Source of the DNA: Prunella strophiata | Taxonomy: Eukaryota > Chordata > Aves > Passeriformes > Prunellidae | Reading direction: 5' to 3' | DNA: 64,000 nt | Assembly: GCA_036583965.1 (NCBI GenBank) | Contig: JAZBQD010000014.1 | Coordinates: forward strand, 70,942,790-71,006,789 | Part shown: positions 1-12,700 of the stretch, piece by piece | Numbering within the stretch: position 1 is the stretch's first letter | Layout: each line of letters begins with the position of its first letter | The notes under the pieces: model-generated | Told to the model about the DNA's origin: nothing | The model's input: the letters and a program-made list of their open reading frames with translations, nothing else | Database searches by the model: none | Made by a program: the position numbers and the translations under genes

Positions 1-715
1 GCTCCCTGCCTTTGGCTGAGCTGCTACAGTGTTGAGGCTTTATTAAGGATACAGCAGTTCTGTGATACACAAGTCTGTGCCACCCTCTGAAATGTTATTT
101 TGTTCCCACTCTGTGGGAGAATTCAGTTTGTCAGATGGTTGTTACTTTGTTTTCTTGTGGTTTAGGGTGTTGGGGTTTTTTCTGGTTTTTTTTTTTTGGT
201 TCTTGTTTTGTCAGCACTTAGGCTGTGACTTTGCTGTCAGAGCAATTAAAGAAAAGCAGAGCAAAGCCCAGTTCATTCTGAACTGAACAGAACTCTTAAT
301 TTTTTAAAGACTGAACTCTTAATTTTTTGGCTGCAAAAATTGACATTGCAGCTGTTGCAAGAGCAAAAATTGGATCTGTTGTTGGATTGCTGAACAGCTT
401 TATATATATATATAAAATAAACCAAACTGAACTCTGCTCACTATTTCTAAATCCAAATGCCATGTGGAACAAGGAGCAGCACCAAGAAAGAGAATGAGCT
501 AAACAAACCAGGCCATGGCAAAGCAATGCAATGGACTGTGCATTTTACAGCTCTGTGTCTCCCCAGGTTCTGATGCTGATAAATCTCCAATTAAGCTGCT
601 TATGAAGAAGTTGTTCCTAAGCAGAACTAGAGCAGCTGAGTGAGGTGCATGTCCCAGAAGGACTGAGAGGTGGGGGTGTTCAGGAAGTGCTAACAGGATG
701 TTTTGGTGCTTTCAG
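1..715 (+). other. COPG2 intron, left edge of window
   Basis: No exon is recognisable before 716. The stretch holds T-rich tracts and a short (TA)n run near 402-412. It is presumed to be COPG2 intron because the gene is already open at 716. Confidence 0.6.
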
Positions 716-3700
716 TCTGACCAAAGACATGACAGGAAAGGAGGATGTGTATCGAGGCCCGGCCATCAGAGCTCTGTGCAGGATCACTGATGTGAGTACA
801 GCCTGGGGCACTGGGGGAGAGGAGGAGAGTGGCTTTAAAATCCCAAAACTGCCCTCTTGCAGGCTGCATTTTACAGCAGTGGGGGAACTGCTGCTGTATG
901 GAGGGCTGCTCAGTGCCCTGTGCAATTTCCAGTGACACTGGAGCACTGCAATGTGCAGCTGGAAGGTTTGGGAACTCCAGTTTCTATCTGAGATTGGTCT
1001 GCTTGATGCCCTGTGCAACTTCCAGGAGAAATGTGGGGCTGGAGCACTGGGAATGTGCAGCTGGAACATTTGGGAGCTCCAGTTTCTATCTGAGATTGCT
1101 GCACTCAATGCCCTGTGCAATTTCCAGGAGCTCTGTGGGGTTGGAGCACTGGGAATGTGCAGCTGGAAGATTGGAAGCTCCAGATTCTGATCTGGGATTG
1201 CTCTGATCAATGCCCTGTGCAATTTCCAGGAGAAATGTGGGGTTGGAGCACTGGGAATGTGCAGCTGCAATGTTTGGGAGCTCTGGTTTCCATCTGGGGT
1301 TGCTCTGCTGGTGACTTTGTCACTGGCCCTTAAGGACCTCAAGCCCAAATCTACCTTGCAGAATCACATCAAGATTTTTGCTTAGGGTCCTTTGAATGTG
1401 AATTTTTGCCTTCTGCTGCTTTTATCCTCTTCCTCCAAAGCATCCACACTTCTCTTTTTCCCTGTTTTCCCCTTGCCAGGGTACAATGCTGCAAGCCATT
1501 GAGAGGTACATGAAACAGGCCATTGTGGACAAAGTCCCTGGTGTGTCCAGCTCTGCACTGGTGTCCTCCTTGGTGAGTAAAGCAGAAGATTTTGGTAAAT
1601 CTGGTGTTCTGTCAGGCTGGGACAAAACTCAGCTTTGTCAAGCTGAGTCTGCTATGTTTGTTTTGGTTTTTTTCTCTGAGATGTCTCTTCATCTCACTGG
1701 AAAATAAGAAAAAAACAGTTTCCTTTCCTCAAATTCCTTTCTTAACATTTGAGTACATCAATCATAATAATTTCTAGTGCAGCCTAGTGCAAAATGCTCA
1801 GATTTCTGCAGTCAGTGAAAACATGAATTTATCTGGGGAGGGAGCCATGAAAATCACCTGCTGAAACTGCAATTCAGGATTATTTCTGCTAATAGACACC
1901 AGGAGGGACAAGATGAAGGAATCCACTCTGATTTCCTCTCCTTTTTTTAGGAGAAAAGGCTGGGAGAGAGATCTCATGAGTGAATATTTTTATTAATAGA
2001 AGTGGAGCATGGTAATTTGAGACAGAGATGGAGGCAAATCCACAGTTTGTAGGTGTTTAGGATAAAGAGTGGCTGTGAAACTGCTGTGAGTTTGTCTCCA
2101 ATCTCAATTTTTTTTTTGCAGCACATGATGAAGATCAGCTATGACGTGGTCAAAAGGTGGATCAATGAAGCTCAGGAAGCAGCTTCCAGTGACAACATCA
2201 TGGTACAGGTGTGTTTGAGGGTGGCTGACCCTAAAAATGCTGGGAGGGGGTTTAGTGGCATTCTGGGAGTTCTTAAAAAAAGTCAGAAAAAAAACTTCTT
2301 TAGTCTTTTAAAAGCAAGAATTGTGATATTTGGGAAACAGCTTGACAGTTTCAAAAAATTAATGAATTTTCCCATGATGCCAGCACAAGATTGTTAATTA
2401 AGAGCTGGCTCTGGAGCTGTCTTCCCTTTTTCCTGCTGATTTTCTGGGAGCTGGAATGCTGCTGCCTGTCCCCCACAGTGGTGGTTGCAGAAGGGATTTG
2501 AATCTGAGTGCTCAAAAGTGGAGATTATCTCCCTGCCTCCAATCTCTTGGCCTTCAGAAAATTTGCCAGATGCAAAAGATGAACCCAAAGATCTCCACAA
2601 GAGCAAACTTTTTGCACAGATATTCCAGACCTCTGTGGAAATGGAATTATTCTGTCTGTTCAGGATATGGAATTATTCTGTCTGTTCAGAATATGGAATT
2701 ATTCTGTCTGTTCAGGATATGGAATTATTCTGTTCAGGATATGGAATTATTCTGTCTGTTGCAGACTCACAATCAGAAAAAATTCTGTAAAGTCAGCTTT
2801 GTTCTTGCCCACTTAGCAGCTTCATTAAGCCTTGCAGTGAATCAGTTTTATGGGGGAAAAATAAAAAGCAAAATAACTTGGCAATGGAACTAGAAATGTT
2901 CCTTTGTGCTCCCATCAAAAAGGCCTCAAGGATTTTTGTGAGGTCAGCTGTGTTTTCAAGGCCTTGGGATATTCTGGATGTGGAGTTCATTAGAAATGCA
3001 GGAGTTGCTGTGCAAAGCTGAAACCTTTGAAGTGATGAGATTTAATGGGGAAAAAAAAAAGGAAATAAATTAACTTTGTGGCTCTTTGGATCTTCAGGAA
3101 TAGTTGAGAGTGGACAGAAAGGGCAAGGAAACGTTGCAGATTTTTGCAGCTTGTCAGGAAGCTCAGCTCAGTTGAGGTTAGAAGGAATTTCTGCCAGGAA
3201 AGAGCAGTAATTATCCCTTTTTTGATGTTTGAATGTGGATTTCCCAGCTGTACTCAGTGCCTGCCCCTCTGTCTCCCATCCCATAGTATCATGCTTTGGG
3301 GCTGCTCTATCACCTCAGGAAAAACGACCGCCTGGCTGTCTCCAAGATGCTGAATAAATTCACCAAGTCTGGCCTGAAATCCCAGTTTGCCTACTGCATG
3401 CTGATCAGGATTGCCAGCAAACTCCTCAGGGAATCTGAGGAGGGGTGAGTAAGGGGCAGGATTTAAATCACAGAAATTGATTAAGGTTTGGGAACAGCAA
3501 TGTTTTTTTTGTGTTCGTGGAGATCTCCACAGAGACTAAGCTGTAGTGCTGGGATAATTCATGGACTTAATCTTAAAGGGCTTTTTCCAACCTAAAAGAT
3601 CCTGGGATTGTTGTGTTTATAGCCATGAAAGTCTTGGATTCAAAGGGGTTTTTCCAACCTAAAAGATCTTGGGATTGTTATGTTTATAGCCATGAAAGTC

Positions 3701-6700
3701 TTGGACTCAATCTTAAAAGGTTTTTCCAACGTAGGAGATCCTGGGATGGTTGTGTTTGTAGCCATAAAAGCCTTGGACTTGATCTTAAATTGGTTTACCA
3801 GCCTAAAATTTCTGGGACTGTTGTGTTTGTGGCCATGATAGTCTTGGACTAGATCTTAAGGGGATTTTTCCAACATAAAAGATCCTGGAATTATGTTTGT
3901 AAGCATGAAAGACTTGGACTCGATCTTAAATGGGTTTTTCCAGCCTAAAATCCTGGGATTGTTGTGTTTGTAGCCATGAAAGTCTTGGATTCAAAGGGTT
4001 TTTCCAACCTAAAAGATCCTGGGATTGTTGTTTTTGTAGCTGGAAATCCGTGGAACTTGATTTTAAATTGATTTTCCAGCCTAAAATCCTGGGATTGTTG
4101 TGTTTGTAGCCATGAAAGTCTTGGACTCAATCTTAAAAGGTTTTTCCAACGTAGGAGATCCTGGGATGGTTGTGTTTGTAGCCATAAAAGCCTTGGACTT
4201 GATCTTAAATTGGTTTACCAGCCTAAAATTCTGGGACTGTTGTGGTGTGGCATGATAGTATTGGAAAAACTTAAAAAAAGGATCTTAAGGGGATTTTTCC
4301 AACATAAAAGATCCTGGAATTATGTTTGTAAGCATGAAAGACTTGGACTCGATCTTAAATGGGTTTTTCCAGCCTAAAATCCTGGGATTGTTGTGTTTGT
4401 AGCCATGAAAGTCTTGGATTCAAAGGGTTTTTCCAACCTAAAAGATCCTGGGATTGTTGTTTTTGTAGCTGTGAAATCCTTGAACTTGATTTTAAATTGA
4501 TTTTCCAGCCTAAAATCCTGGGATTGTTGTGTTTGTAGCCATGAAAGTCTTGGATTCAAAGGGCTTTTTCCAACCTAAAAGATCCTGGGATTGTTGTTTT
4601 TGTAGCTGTGAAATCCTTGAACTTGATTTTAAATTGATTTTCCAGCCTAAAATCCTGGGATTGTTGTGTTTGTAGCCATGAAAGTCTTGGATTCAAAGGG
4701 GTTTTTTCCAACCTAAAAGATCCTGGGATTGTTGTGTTTATAGCCATGAAAGTCTTGGATTCAAAGGGGTTTTTCCAACCTAAAAGATCCTGGGATTGTT
4801 GTGTTTGTAGCCATAAAAGCCTTGGACTTGATCTTAAATTGGTTTACCAGCCTAAAATTCTGGGACTGTTGTGTTTGTGGCCATGATAGTCTTGGACTAG
4901 ATCTTAAGGGGATTTTTCCAACATAAAAGATCCTGGAATTATGTTTGTAAGCATGAAAGACTTGGACTCGATCTTAAATGGGTTTTTCCAGCCTAAAATC
5001 CTGGGATTGTTGTGTTTGTAGCCATGAACGTCTGGATTCAAAGGGTTTTCCAACCCTAAAAGAATACTGGGATGTTGTTTTGTAGCTGTGAAAATCCTTG
5101 AACTTGATTTAAATTGATTTTCCAGACTCTAAAATCTGGGATTGTTGTGTTTTGTGGCCATGAAAGTCTTGGACTCAATCTTAAGGGCTTTTTCCAGCCT
5201 AAAAGGTCCTGGGATTGTTGTTTTTGTAGCCATGAAGGTCTTAGACTTGATCTTAAAGGGATTTTTCCATCCTAAAATCCTGGGATTGTTGTGTTTGTAG
5301 CATGAAAGTCCCCTGTTTGACTTCATTGAGAGCTGCCTGAGGAACAAGAACGAGATGGTGATTTATGAGGCTGCCTCTGCCATCATCCACCTGCCAAACT
5401 GCACTGCCAGGGAGCTGGCACCTGCTGTGTCAGGTTGGTCTCAGCCCTTTGTGCCCCTGAAACTGCTGAAATAAAGACATTTAGAGAAAGTCCAGCAGAA
5501 TTATAATAGCCAAACCCTGATTCTCTGGTAACTGGAGATTAAAAACCCTTTAAACCCAAGTTAAAGGGCTTTTGGATGAGATCCCTTTTCCATCCAGAGG
5601 TTTAGATAAATGGCATTAGAGATGGCACAGGGTGATGCTTGTCTTTATGCAGCTGCAGGAATTTGGGATGGGAGGGAATCATGGAGTGGTTGGGGTTGGA
5701 AGGACCTTAAAGACCATCCCAGCCATGGGCAGGGACACCTTCCACTATCCCAGGATGCTCCAAGCCCTGTCCAACCTGGCCTTGAACATTTCCAGAGATG
5801 GAACAACCACAGATTCTCTGAGAAAACTCTCCTTCACTTGGAATATAGAACTGGAATTTAGAGACAGCCAAACCATCCCCTGTTACTGGCAGTGGGATAA
5901 AAGCCAGGAGTTTCTTTCTAAGCTGTGTGATCAATTATGCATAGACTTGCATGAATATTTAGCAGTGTGTAGTTGAATGGAGATATTTGAGACTTTCTAC
6001 TCTACTCCCTTTCTTTGAAAGAGGCCATATCTTTGTTTTTTGGTTGTGTTTTTTTTGGTTTTTTTTTTCCTTCCCCAGTGTTGCAGCTTTTCTGCAGTTC
6101 TCCCAAACCTGTCCTGCGCTACGCGGCCGTGCGGACCCTCAATAAAGTGAGTGCTTCAGAACCTCCAAACAAGCTCCATGCTCTGAGATCAGAGCCAGCC
6201 AACAGTGCCTCATGATGAGTGTGTTACCTCAAGCAGAGCAGCTGCCCTTGGGATGACTTTATTTCAAATTATTCCATGCTGGAGTGTTGGCTTTTCCATG
6301 CCAGATCTGGTGGGACAGAAATCTTCCCTGCATTCAGGCTGTGTTTGCTCATTTTGGGACCATGGGGATAGAACAAGATAATAGTAAAGAAGTAGTTTGA
6401 TAATTTGTGAGCTTTCAGCTGGAACCCTGGATATTTAATATTACAAAATACATGTGAAGGAATTTCAGAGCTGCACAACACAGCAACAAAAATTGGAGAT
6501 TCAAACCCACTTAAAATCCATTTAAAACACTGCAACCAAATCCAATGCTTTGAACTGCAGGATGCTACACCTCCCACATAATTTTGGAATTGCATTCCTT
6601 GCAGGTGGCCATGAAACATCCATCTGCAGTCACTGCCTGCAACCTGGACCTGGAGAAACCTCATCACAGACTCCAACAGGAGCATCGCCACGCTGGCCAT

Positions 6701-9700
6701 CACCACGCTGCTGAAGACTGGCAGCGAGAGCAGCGTGGACAGGCTCATGAAACAGATCTCCTCCTTCGTGTCAGAAATCTCAGATGAGTTTAAGGTGTGC
6801 CATTGGAGGCCTCTGCTCTTTCCAGCTGCAGATTTTTCTCCCATTCTTGGTTTTTTTTTTGGTTTTTTTTTAATGAAGCTTTTCCTGTTTGTCAATGCTT
6901 CGGTGGTTTCGTCTGGCAGGGCAAAATTCAGAATTTCCTTTCCAGCTTAAATGTCCTTGTGTGCCTTCCTCCCACCACTCCAAGAAAGGAAAAATGTCTT
7001 TGATGGATTCCTAGCTCCTCTGCAATATCCTGTAAATCCTGTACTTCTTTCTGGCTGTTTTAGAGAGGAGGAAGGATTTTAAGTGAGTTTATATCACATC
7101 AGTCTTGATGCATAGTTAGGAAACTGCATTAATTATGAATTTCTACCTAATTTGTAAGATTGGTACTGACTAAACTGGTAAGAAATTGGTGCATAGTTAG
7201 GAAACTGTGTTAATTATGAATTTCTACCTAATTTGTAAGATTGGCACTGACTAAACTGGTAAGAAATTGGTGCATAGTTAGGAAACTGCATTAATTATGA
7301 ATTTCTACCTAATTTGTAAGATTGGTACTGACTAAACTGGTAAGAAATTGGTGCATAGTTAAGAAACTGTGTTAATTATGAATTTCTACCTAATTTGTAA
7401 GATTGGCACTGACTAAACTGGTAAGAAATTGGTGCATAGTTAGGAAACTGCATTAATTATGAATTTCTACCTAATTTGTAAGATTGGTACTGACTAAACT
7501 GGTAAGAAATTGGTGCATAGTTAGGAAACTGTGTTAATTATGAATTTCTACCTAATTTGTAAGATTTGTAGTGACTAAACTGGTAAGAAATTGGTGCATA
7601 GTTAGGAAACTGTGTTAATTATGAATTTCTACCTAATTTGTAAGATTTGTAGTGACTAAACTGGTAAGAAATTGGTTCAGGGTGGTTCAGCTGTACCTGT
7701 TACATCATGAGGAGCATAGCTCTGCAAAATCAGTCTGCTTCAAGTGGTCTTAAGTCCTTATATTTATGAGAAAAAATAGGTATTAGACAAGTTAGAAATT
7801 GCAAAGAGTTTTAATGACAGATCACAACAAGTTAAAATAGGATCAGGAAGGAAGGAAGGACTTTGAGTTAACACATTCCATCCTAAATTCCTTTCTTTTT
7901 AGCAGAGCCAGGCCCTGCACACCCTGGCACAAACCCTGGGAATCCACCACGTGATTTTTATCCTTGTACATGGATTTAATCACCCAGGGTGACAACTGGA
8001 GATAAAAAGCTGTGTTTTTCCTAGGGAACTGAGCACATGACCCATGTCCCTCTGTGTCTCTGCAGGTTGTGGTGGTGCAGGCCATCAGTGCCCTGTGCCA
8101 GAAGTACCCTCGGAAGCACAGCGTGATGATGACCTTCCTCTCCAACATGCTCAGGGATGATGTACGTGTGGCACCTGCTCTGGGGAGGGATTCTGCACCT
8201 GCTTGGTGATGGGAGGGGTCTCTTCTGTCAGTGGGGGCACAGGGAGATGGGGCTGAGTGATTGCAGCTCCTGCTGGGCCAGACCTGGGTGAAATATTCAG
8301 GAATTGGTCACATGCCTTGGAAGTGGCTTCTAGAACAGAGGCTAGACAGGATTGAGAATAAAGTGGGTGTTTATTAAAGGCCTTCAACAGGTACATCTGA
8401 TGCCTAGAGAGGCTATCTAGAACAGAGGCTGGACAGAGTTAAAGGAATAAAGTAGGGATTTATTAAAGGTCTTCACAGGATACACCTTGGGCACTCCCAA
8501 GAGCCTGGCCAGGGCTACACCCAAGATGGACTCTGTGTCATGAGTTTTCACACTTTTATAACTTTTGCTCCATTACATATAGGGCTTGATTGTCCAATTA
8601 CAACTTTAGGTTATGCAGTCCCATCCTCCCAGTTTGCTCTCCTCAGTTTGCTGTTTTGCACTTTTTGGGCCTGAAGCTGCCCAAAAACCAAGGGGCTGGA
8701 AAAGGATTGCTTTTGTCTGACTGAGCTGTGAGGAGAGCTTGCTGACAATTTATATGAAGTTCAGAGTTACACACTAATGCAGAATGTGGAAATATGAAAT
8801 ATAAAACTTAAGGCATCAACCCCTTGGGCAGTCAGAAGCCTCACAGAGGCTACACCCAGGATGGATAATGGTCATGAGTTTTTCAGACAGTTTAAAGTTT
8901 GATTCATTTACATATCAGGGGTTAATCCTCCAATTACAGCTTCAGGTAATGAAGTAATTTACCCCAAGTTTGCTTCTCCCCCAAAGTCACTTTTATTTAT
9001 ACTTTTTGGGGCCTGAGGTTGTAGGGTGTCCTTGAGTTTCAGGCCTGGAGGGGTTGTTTTATCTGACCAAAATGTGAAGACAGTAGCTAACACTCTATAT
9101 GGAGTTTGGAGTACAGGATTTGAAAAACATAAAGGCTAAAATCCTAGTGCTGAGGACACTCATAGGGCTGGGAATGCCCTGTGAGATCATCCAGTCCACT
9201 TTTCCCCCTCACCCCCAATTTGTACAAATGGTTGTTTTCTCCATGGGAAGCACTCAGTGAAGTGTGAGGGAGCTGAGCATCACTCCAATCCCAGCCTCAG
9301 TGTCCCTGATTTCCCTTCCCAGGGTGGCTTTGAGTACAAGAGGGCCATTGTGGATTGTATCATCAGCATCATCGAGGAGAACCCTGAGAGCAAGGAGGCA
9401 GGCCTGGCCCACCTGTGTGAGTTCATCGAGGACTGCGAGCACACCGTGCTGGCCACCAAGATCCTGCACCTGCTGGGCAAGGAGGGGCCCAGGACCCCCT
9501 CCCCCTCCAAGTACATCCGCTTCATCTTCAACAGGGTGGTGCTGGAGAACGAGGCTGTCAGGGCTGGTGAGTGCAGCTCCAGGCATGGAATTCTGCCTCC
9601 TTGCCTTTTCTCAACCTTGAAATCAAATTTGAGAACTTTACTAAGGTGTCCGGGTTTAGGGCACCCGGACACCTTAGGGCAGATTAGGGTAAATTTGGGA

Positions 9701-12700
9701 GAAACTCTCCAAAGGGGTTTCTCAAAAACCCCTCTGAGAGAGGGGAACGAGGCTGTGAGGGCTGGTGAGTGCAGCTCCAGACCTGGAATTCTGCCTCCTT
9801 GCCTTTTCTCAACCTGGAAAAGAAATTCAAGATAATTGTAGTAAGGAGGTGTCTGGGTTTAGGGTAAATTTGGGAGAAAACCTTCAAAGGGGTTTCTCCA
9901 AAGGGGTTTCTCTAGAAAGCAGATTCAAGCAGCCCCACACCGTGCTGGCCACCAAGATCCTGCACCTGCTGGCCAAGGAGGGCCCCAGGGTGGTGCTGGA
10001 GAATGAGGCTGTGGGGGCTGGTGAGTGCAGCTCCAGACTGGAATTCTGCCTCCTTGCCTTTTCTCAACCTGGAAAAGAAATTCAAGATAATTGTAGTAAG
10101 GAGGTGTCTGGGTTTAGGGTAAATTTGGGAGAAAACCTTCAAAGGGGTTTCTCCAAAGGGGTTCCTCTAGAACCTCTGAAGGGGTTCCTCTAGAATCTCC
10201 AAAGGGGTTTCTCTAGAGAGCAGATTAAAGCAGCCCACACCATGCTGGCCACCAAGATCCTGCACCCTGCTGGCTAAGGAGGGCCCCAGGGCAGTGAATG
10301 AGGAGAACAAGGCTGTCAGGGCTGGTGAGTGCAGCTCCAGACCTGGATTTCTGCCTCCTTGCCTCTTCTGGAGGAAGTGAACATGGAACATGGAAATGAA
10401 ATTTGAGAATTTTAGTAAGGTGTCCTGGTTTAGGGCAAATTTAGGAGAAACTCCAAAGGGGTTCCTCTAGAATCTCCAAAGGGGTTTCTTTAGAATCTCC
10501 AAAGGGGTTTCTCTAGAAAGCAGATTCAAGCAGCCCCACACCATGCTGGCCACCAAGATCCTGCACCTGCTGGCCAAGGAGGGCCCCAGGGTGGTGCTGG
10601 AGAACGAGGCTGTGGGGGCTGGTGAGTGCAGCTCCAGGCATGGAATTCTGCCTCCTTGCCTTTTCTCAACCTTGAAATCAAATTTGAGATAATTGTAGTA
10701 AGGTGTCTGGGTTTAGGGCATATTTGGGAGAAAACCTTCAAAGAGGTTTCTCTAGAAAGCAGATTCAAGCAGCCCCACACTGTGCTGGCCACCAAGATCC
10801 TGCACCTGCTGGCCAAGGAGGGCCCCAGAGTGGTGCTGGAGAAAGAGGCTGAGAGAATTCCAGGCCTGGAATTTTGGCTTGTTGCCTTTTTCTCAACCTG
10901 GAAATGAAATTCAAGAATTTTAGGAAGGTGTCCTGGTTTAGGGTAAATTTGGGAGAAACTCTCCAAAGGGGTTTCTCAAAAACCCCTCTGAGAGAGGGGA
11001 ACGAGGCTGTGAGGGCTGGTGAGTGCAGCTCCAGACCTAGAATTCTGACTTTTGCTTTTTTGTTGGAATCCCACATACAAAGAACTCTCAGAACTTTAGG
11101 GCTGTAAGCCAAAACTCAGAATTAAACACAAGATTTGATCTGAGGCCTTAGAATAAACTTCCAAACTGAAGTGCTAAAAGAGAGAATGTGGATTTATAGC
11201 TTAGAGCAGAGACATGTTAAACTAAGGAGAGTTGAGAGTTTTAAAGGTTAAGATATAGAAAAAATAAAAGTAGTTACAGAGATAAAGAGTTTAGAATGCA
11301 ATACTGTAAGTTTGTGTGTTGTAACATAATTAACTAAAAAAGCTTATACTATAACATAAATCCATGAAACCAAAATATTTAAAGATTAAGTCAAAAACCA
11401 TAAATATTCTTATTAACAGTGTTTTATTAGTCAATCCTTAAAAAGTCTTATAACTAAGAATCTTGTAATTGTCTAAACCATAGTATAACAATATAAACCA
11501 AATTCAGCCTTCCTACCTATGTAAAAAATTAAAATAATAAACCCCATCATCAAAATCAATTCAAAAATCCCATCTCAAATTCCTTCCAAAATTCCCCACA
11601 AGTAAGTTATCACAGCTTTTTCTCAACCTGGAAATGAAATTTGAGATCATTTTAATAAGGAGGTGTCCCTGGTTTAGGGCAGATTTGGGAGAAACTCCAA
11701 AGGGGTTTCTCTAGAAAGCAGATTGAAGCAGCCTCTCCCCCAGCTGGTTTTCAGAGCTGTTAAGCTGATCTTGATCACAGAACTATTTCCATGTGGAAAT
11801 ACAGGAACAGTTGAGTCTTTCCTATATCACTGAAAGGTTTATGGGGTGGAAGTGAGAAGCTGTGTAAATTGAAAATTCAGGACTGTGAGGATGTGTTTGT
11901 GCAGAACTTGGGCTCCTCTGACCCTCCCTGTTCTCTCTGCAGCTGCTGTCAGTGCTTTGGCAAAGTTTGGGGCACAGAATGAGAATCTGCTTCCCAGCAT
12001 CCTGGTGCTGCTGCAGAGGTGAGTGGGGCTGGCTGGTGACACTGGTGGCCTGCAGACAAGGTCACAGCAGGCTGGGACTGGCACTGAGGCTGGCAGTGCC
12101 AGCTGGGAGTGGGAAAATGCTTCTCCCACCTCTCCTGCATGGCTGGAGGGAGCAGAGCACTGCTGGAGGAAGGAGAGAGGGAAGGAAGGATCACAAGGCA
12201 GTGAAGGATGGGGTTAGTCATGGAAACATGTGATGGTAATTTGGTCTGAGGACATTGCTCAGGGGGTAATAAATCACAGTCAGTGACTGCTTTGGGTTGG
12301 AAGAGCTTAAAATTCATCCAGTGCCACCCCTACCATGGCAGGAGCTCCTTCCACTATGCCAGGGTGCTCCAAGCCCCATCCAGCCTGGCCTGGGATGTTC
12401 CAGGGGCAGCCACAGCTGCCAAGGCCTCTCCATCCTCACAGACAGGAATTTCTTGCTCTCATCCAACCTAAATCTCTTTCAGTTTGAAATTGTTCCCCCT
12501 TGTCCTAGCAATATCTGCCCATATAAAAAATCACCCTCCCCCTACAGAGCTTTTCTACATAGGAGCATTTTTAACACCCCTTGAAGCAAGAAAATTCCTG
12601 TCCAGGAATTACTCAGGAATAACATTTGTGTTTCCAGAGTTGGGTGTTCCCATGTCACAGGTTCATGTTTCTTTAAGACATGTTGTGTTAATGATTTAAT

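Larger units (their letters stand above)
9567..11740 (+). repeat. Tandem array of COPG2 exon fragments with a 5' splice site
   Basis: Units of roughly 230-300 bp follow exon 9323-9566. Exon-derived parts with the donor context CTG|GTGAGTGCAG lie at about 9935-10020, 10236-10324 and 10538-10621. A fourth at 10777-10855 has lost the donor, and stubs end at about 9764 and 11018. Each longer copy encodes the [15 protein letters not shown] peptide (one reads TMLATKIL) but lacks the same 42 bp (14 codons) present in the true exon, so the deletion preceded amplification. Spacers share GGTTTAGGG and CCAAAGGGGTTTCTCTAGA motifs. A last spacer fragment sits at 11616-11740, just upstream of the next true exon. 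Confidence 0.92.

Noticed and set aside
3550..5310. CRISPR-like interpretation of the regularly spaced repeats
   Set aside because: The units are contiguous without unique spacers, the setting is a vertebrate intron, and no cas genes exist. It is a minisatellite.
9650..9690. Interstitial telomere repeat from TTAGGG motifs
   Set aside because: TTAGGG occurs as isolated hexamers in the spacer of the exon-fragment array, never in tandem.
9922..10855. Exon copies as true alternative exons of COPG2
   Set aside because: The copies lack a clear polypyrimidine tract and acceptor at their 5' side, so inclusion cannot be claimed without RNA evidence.
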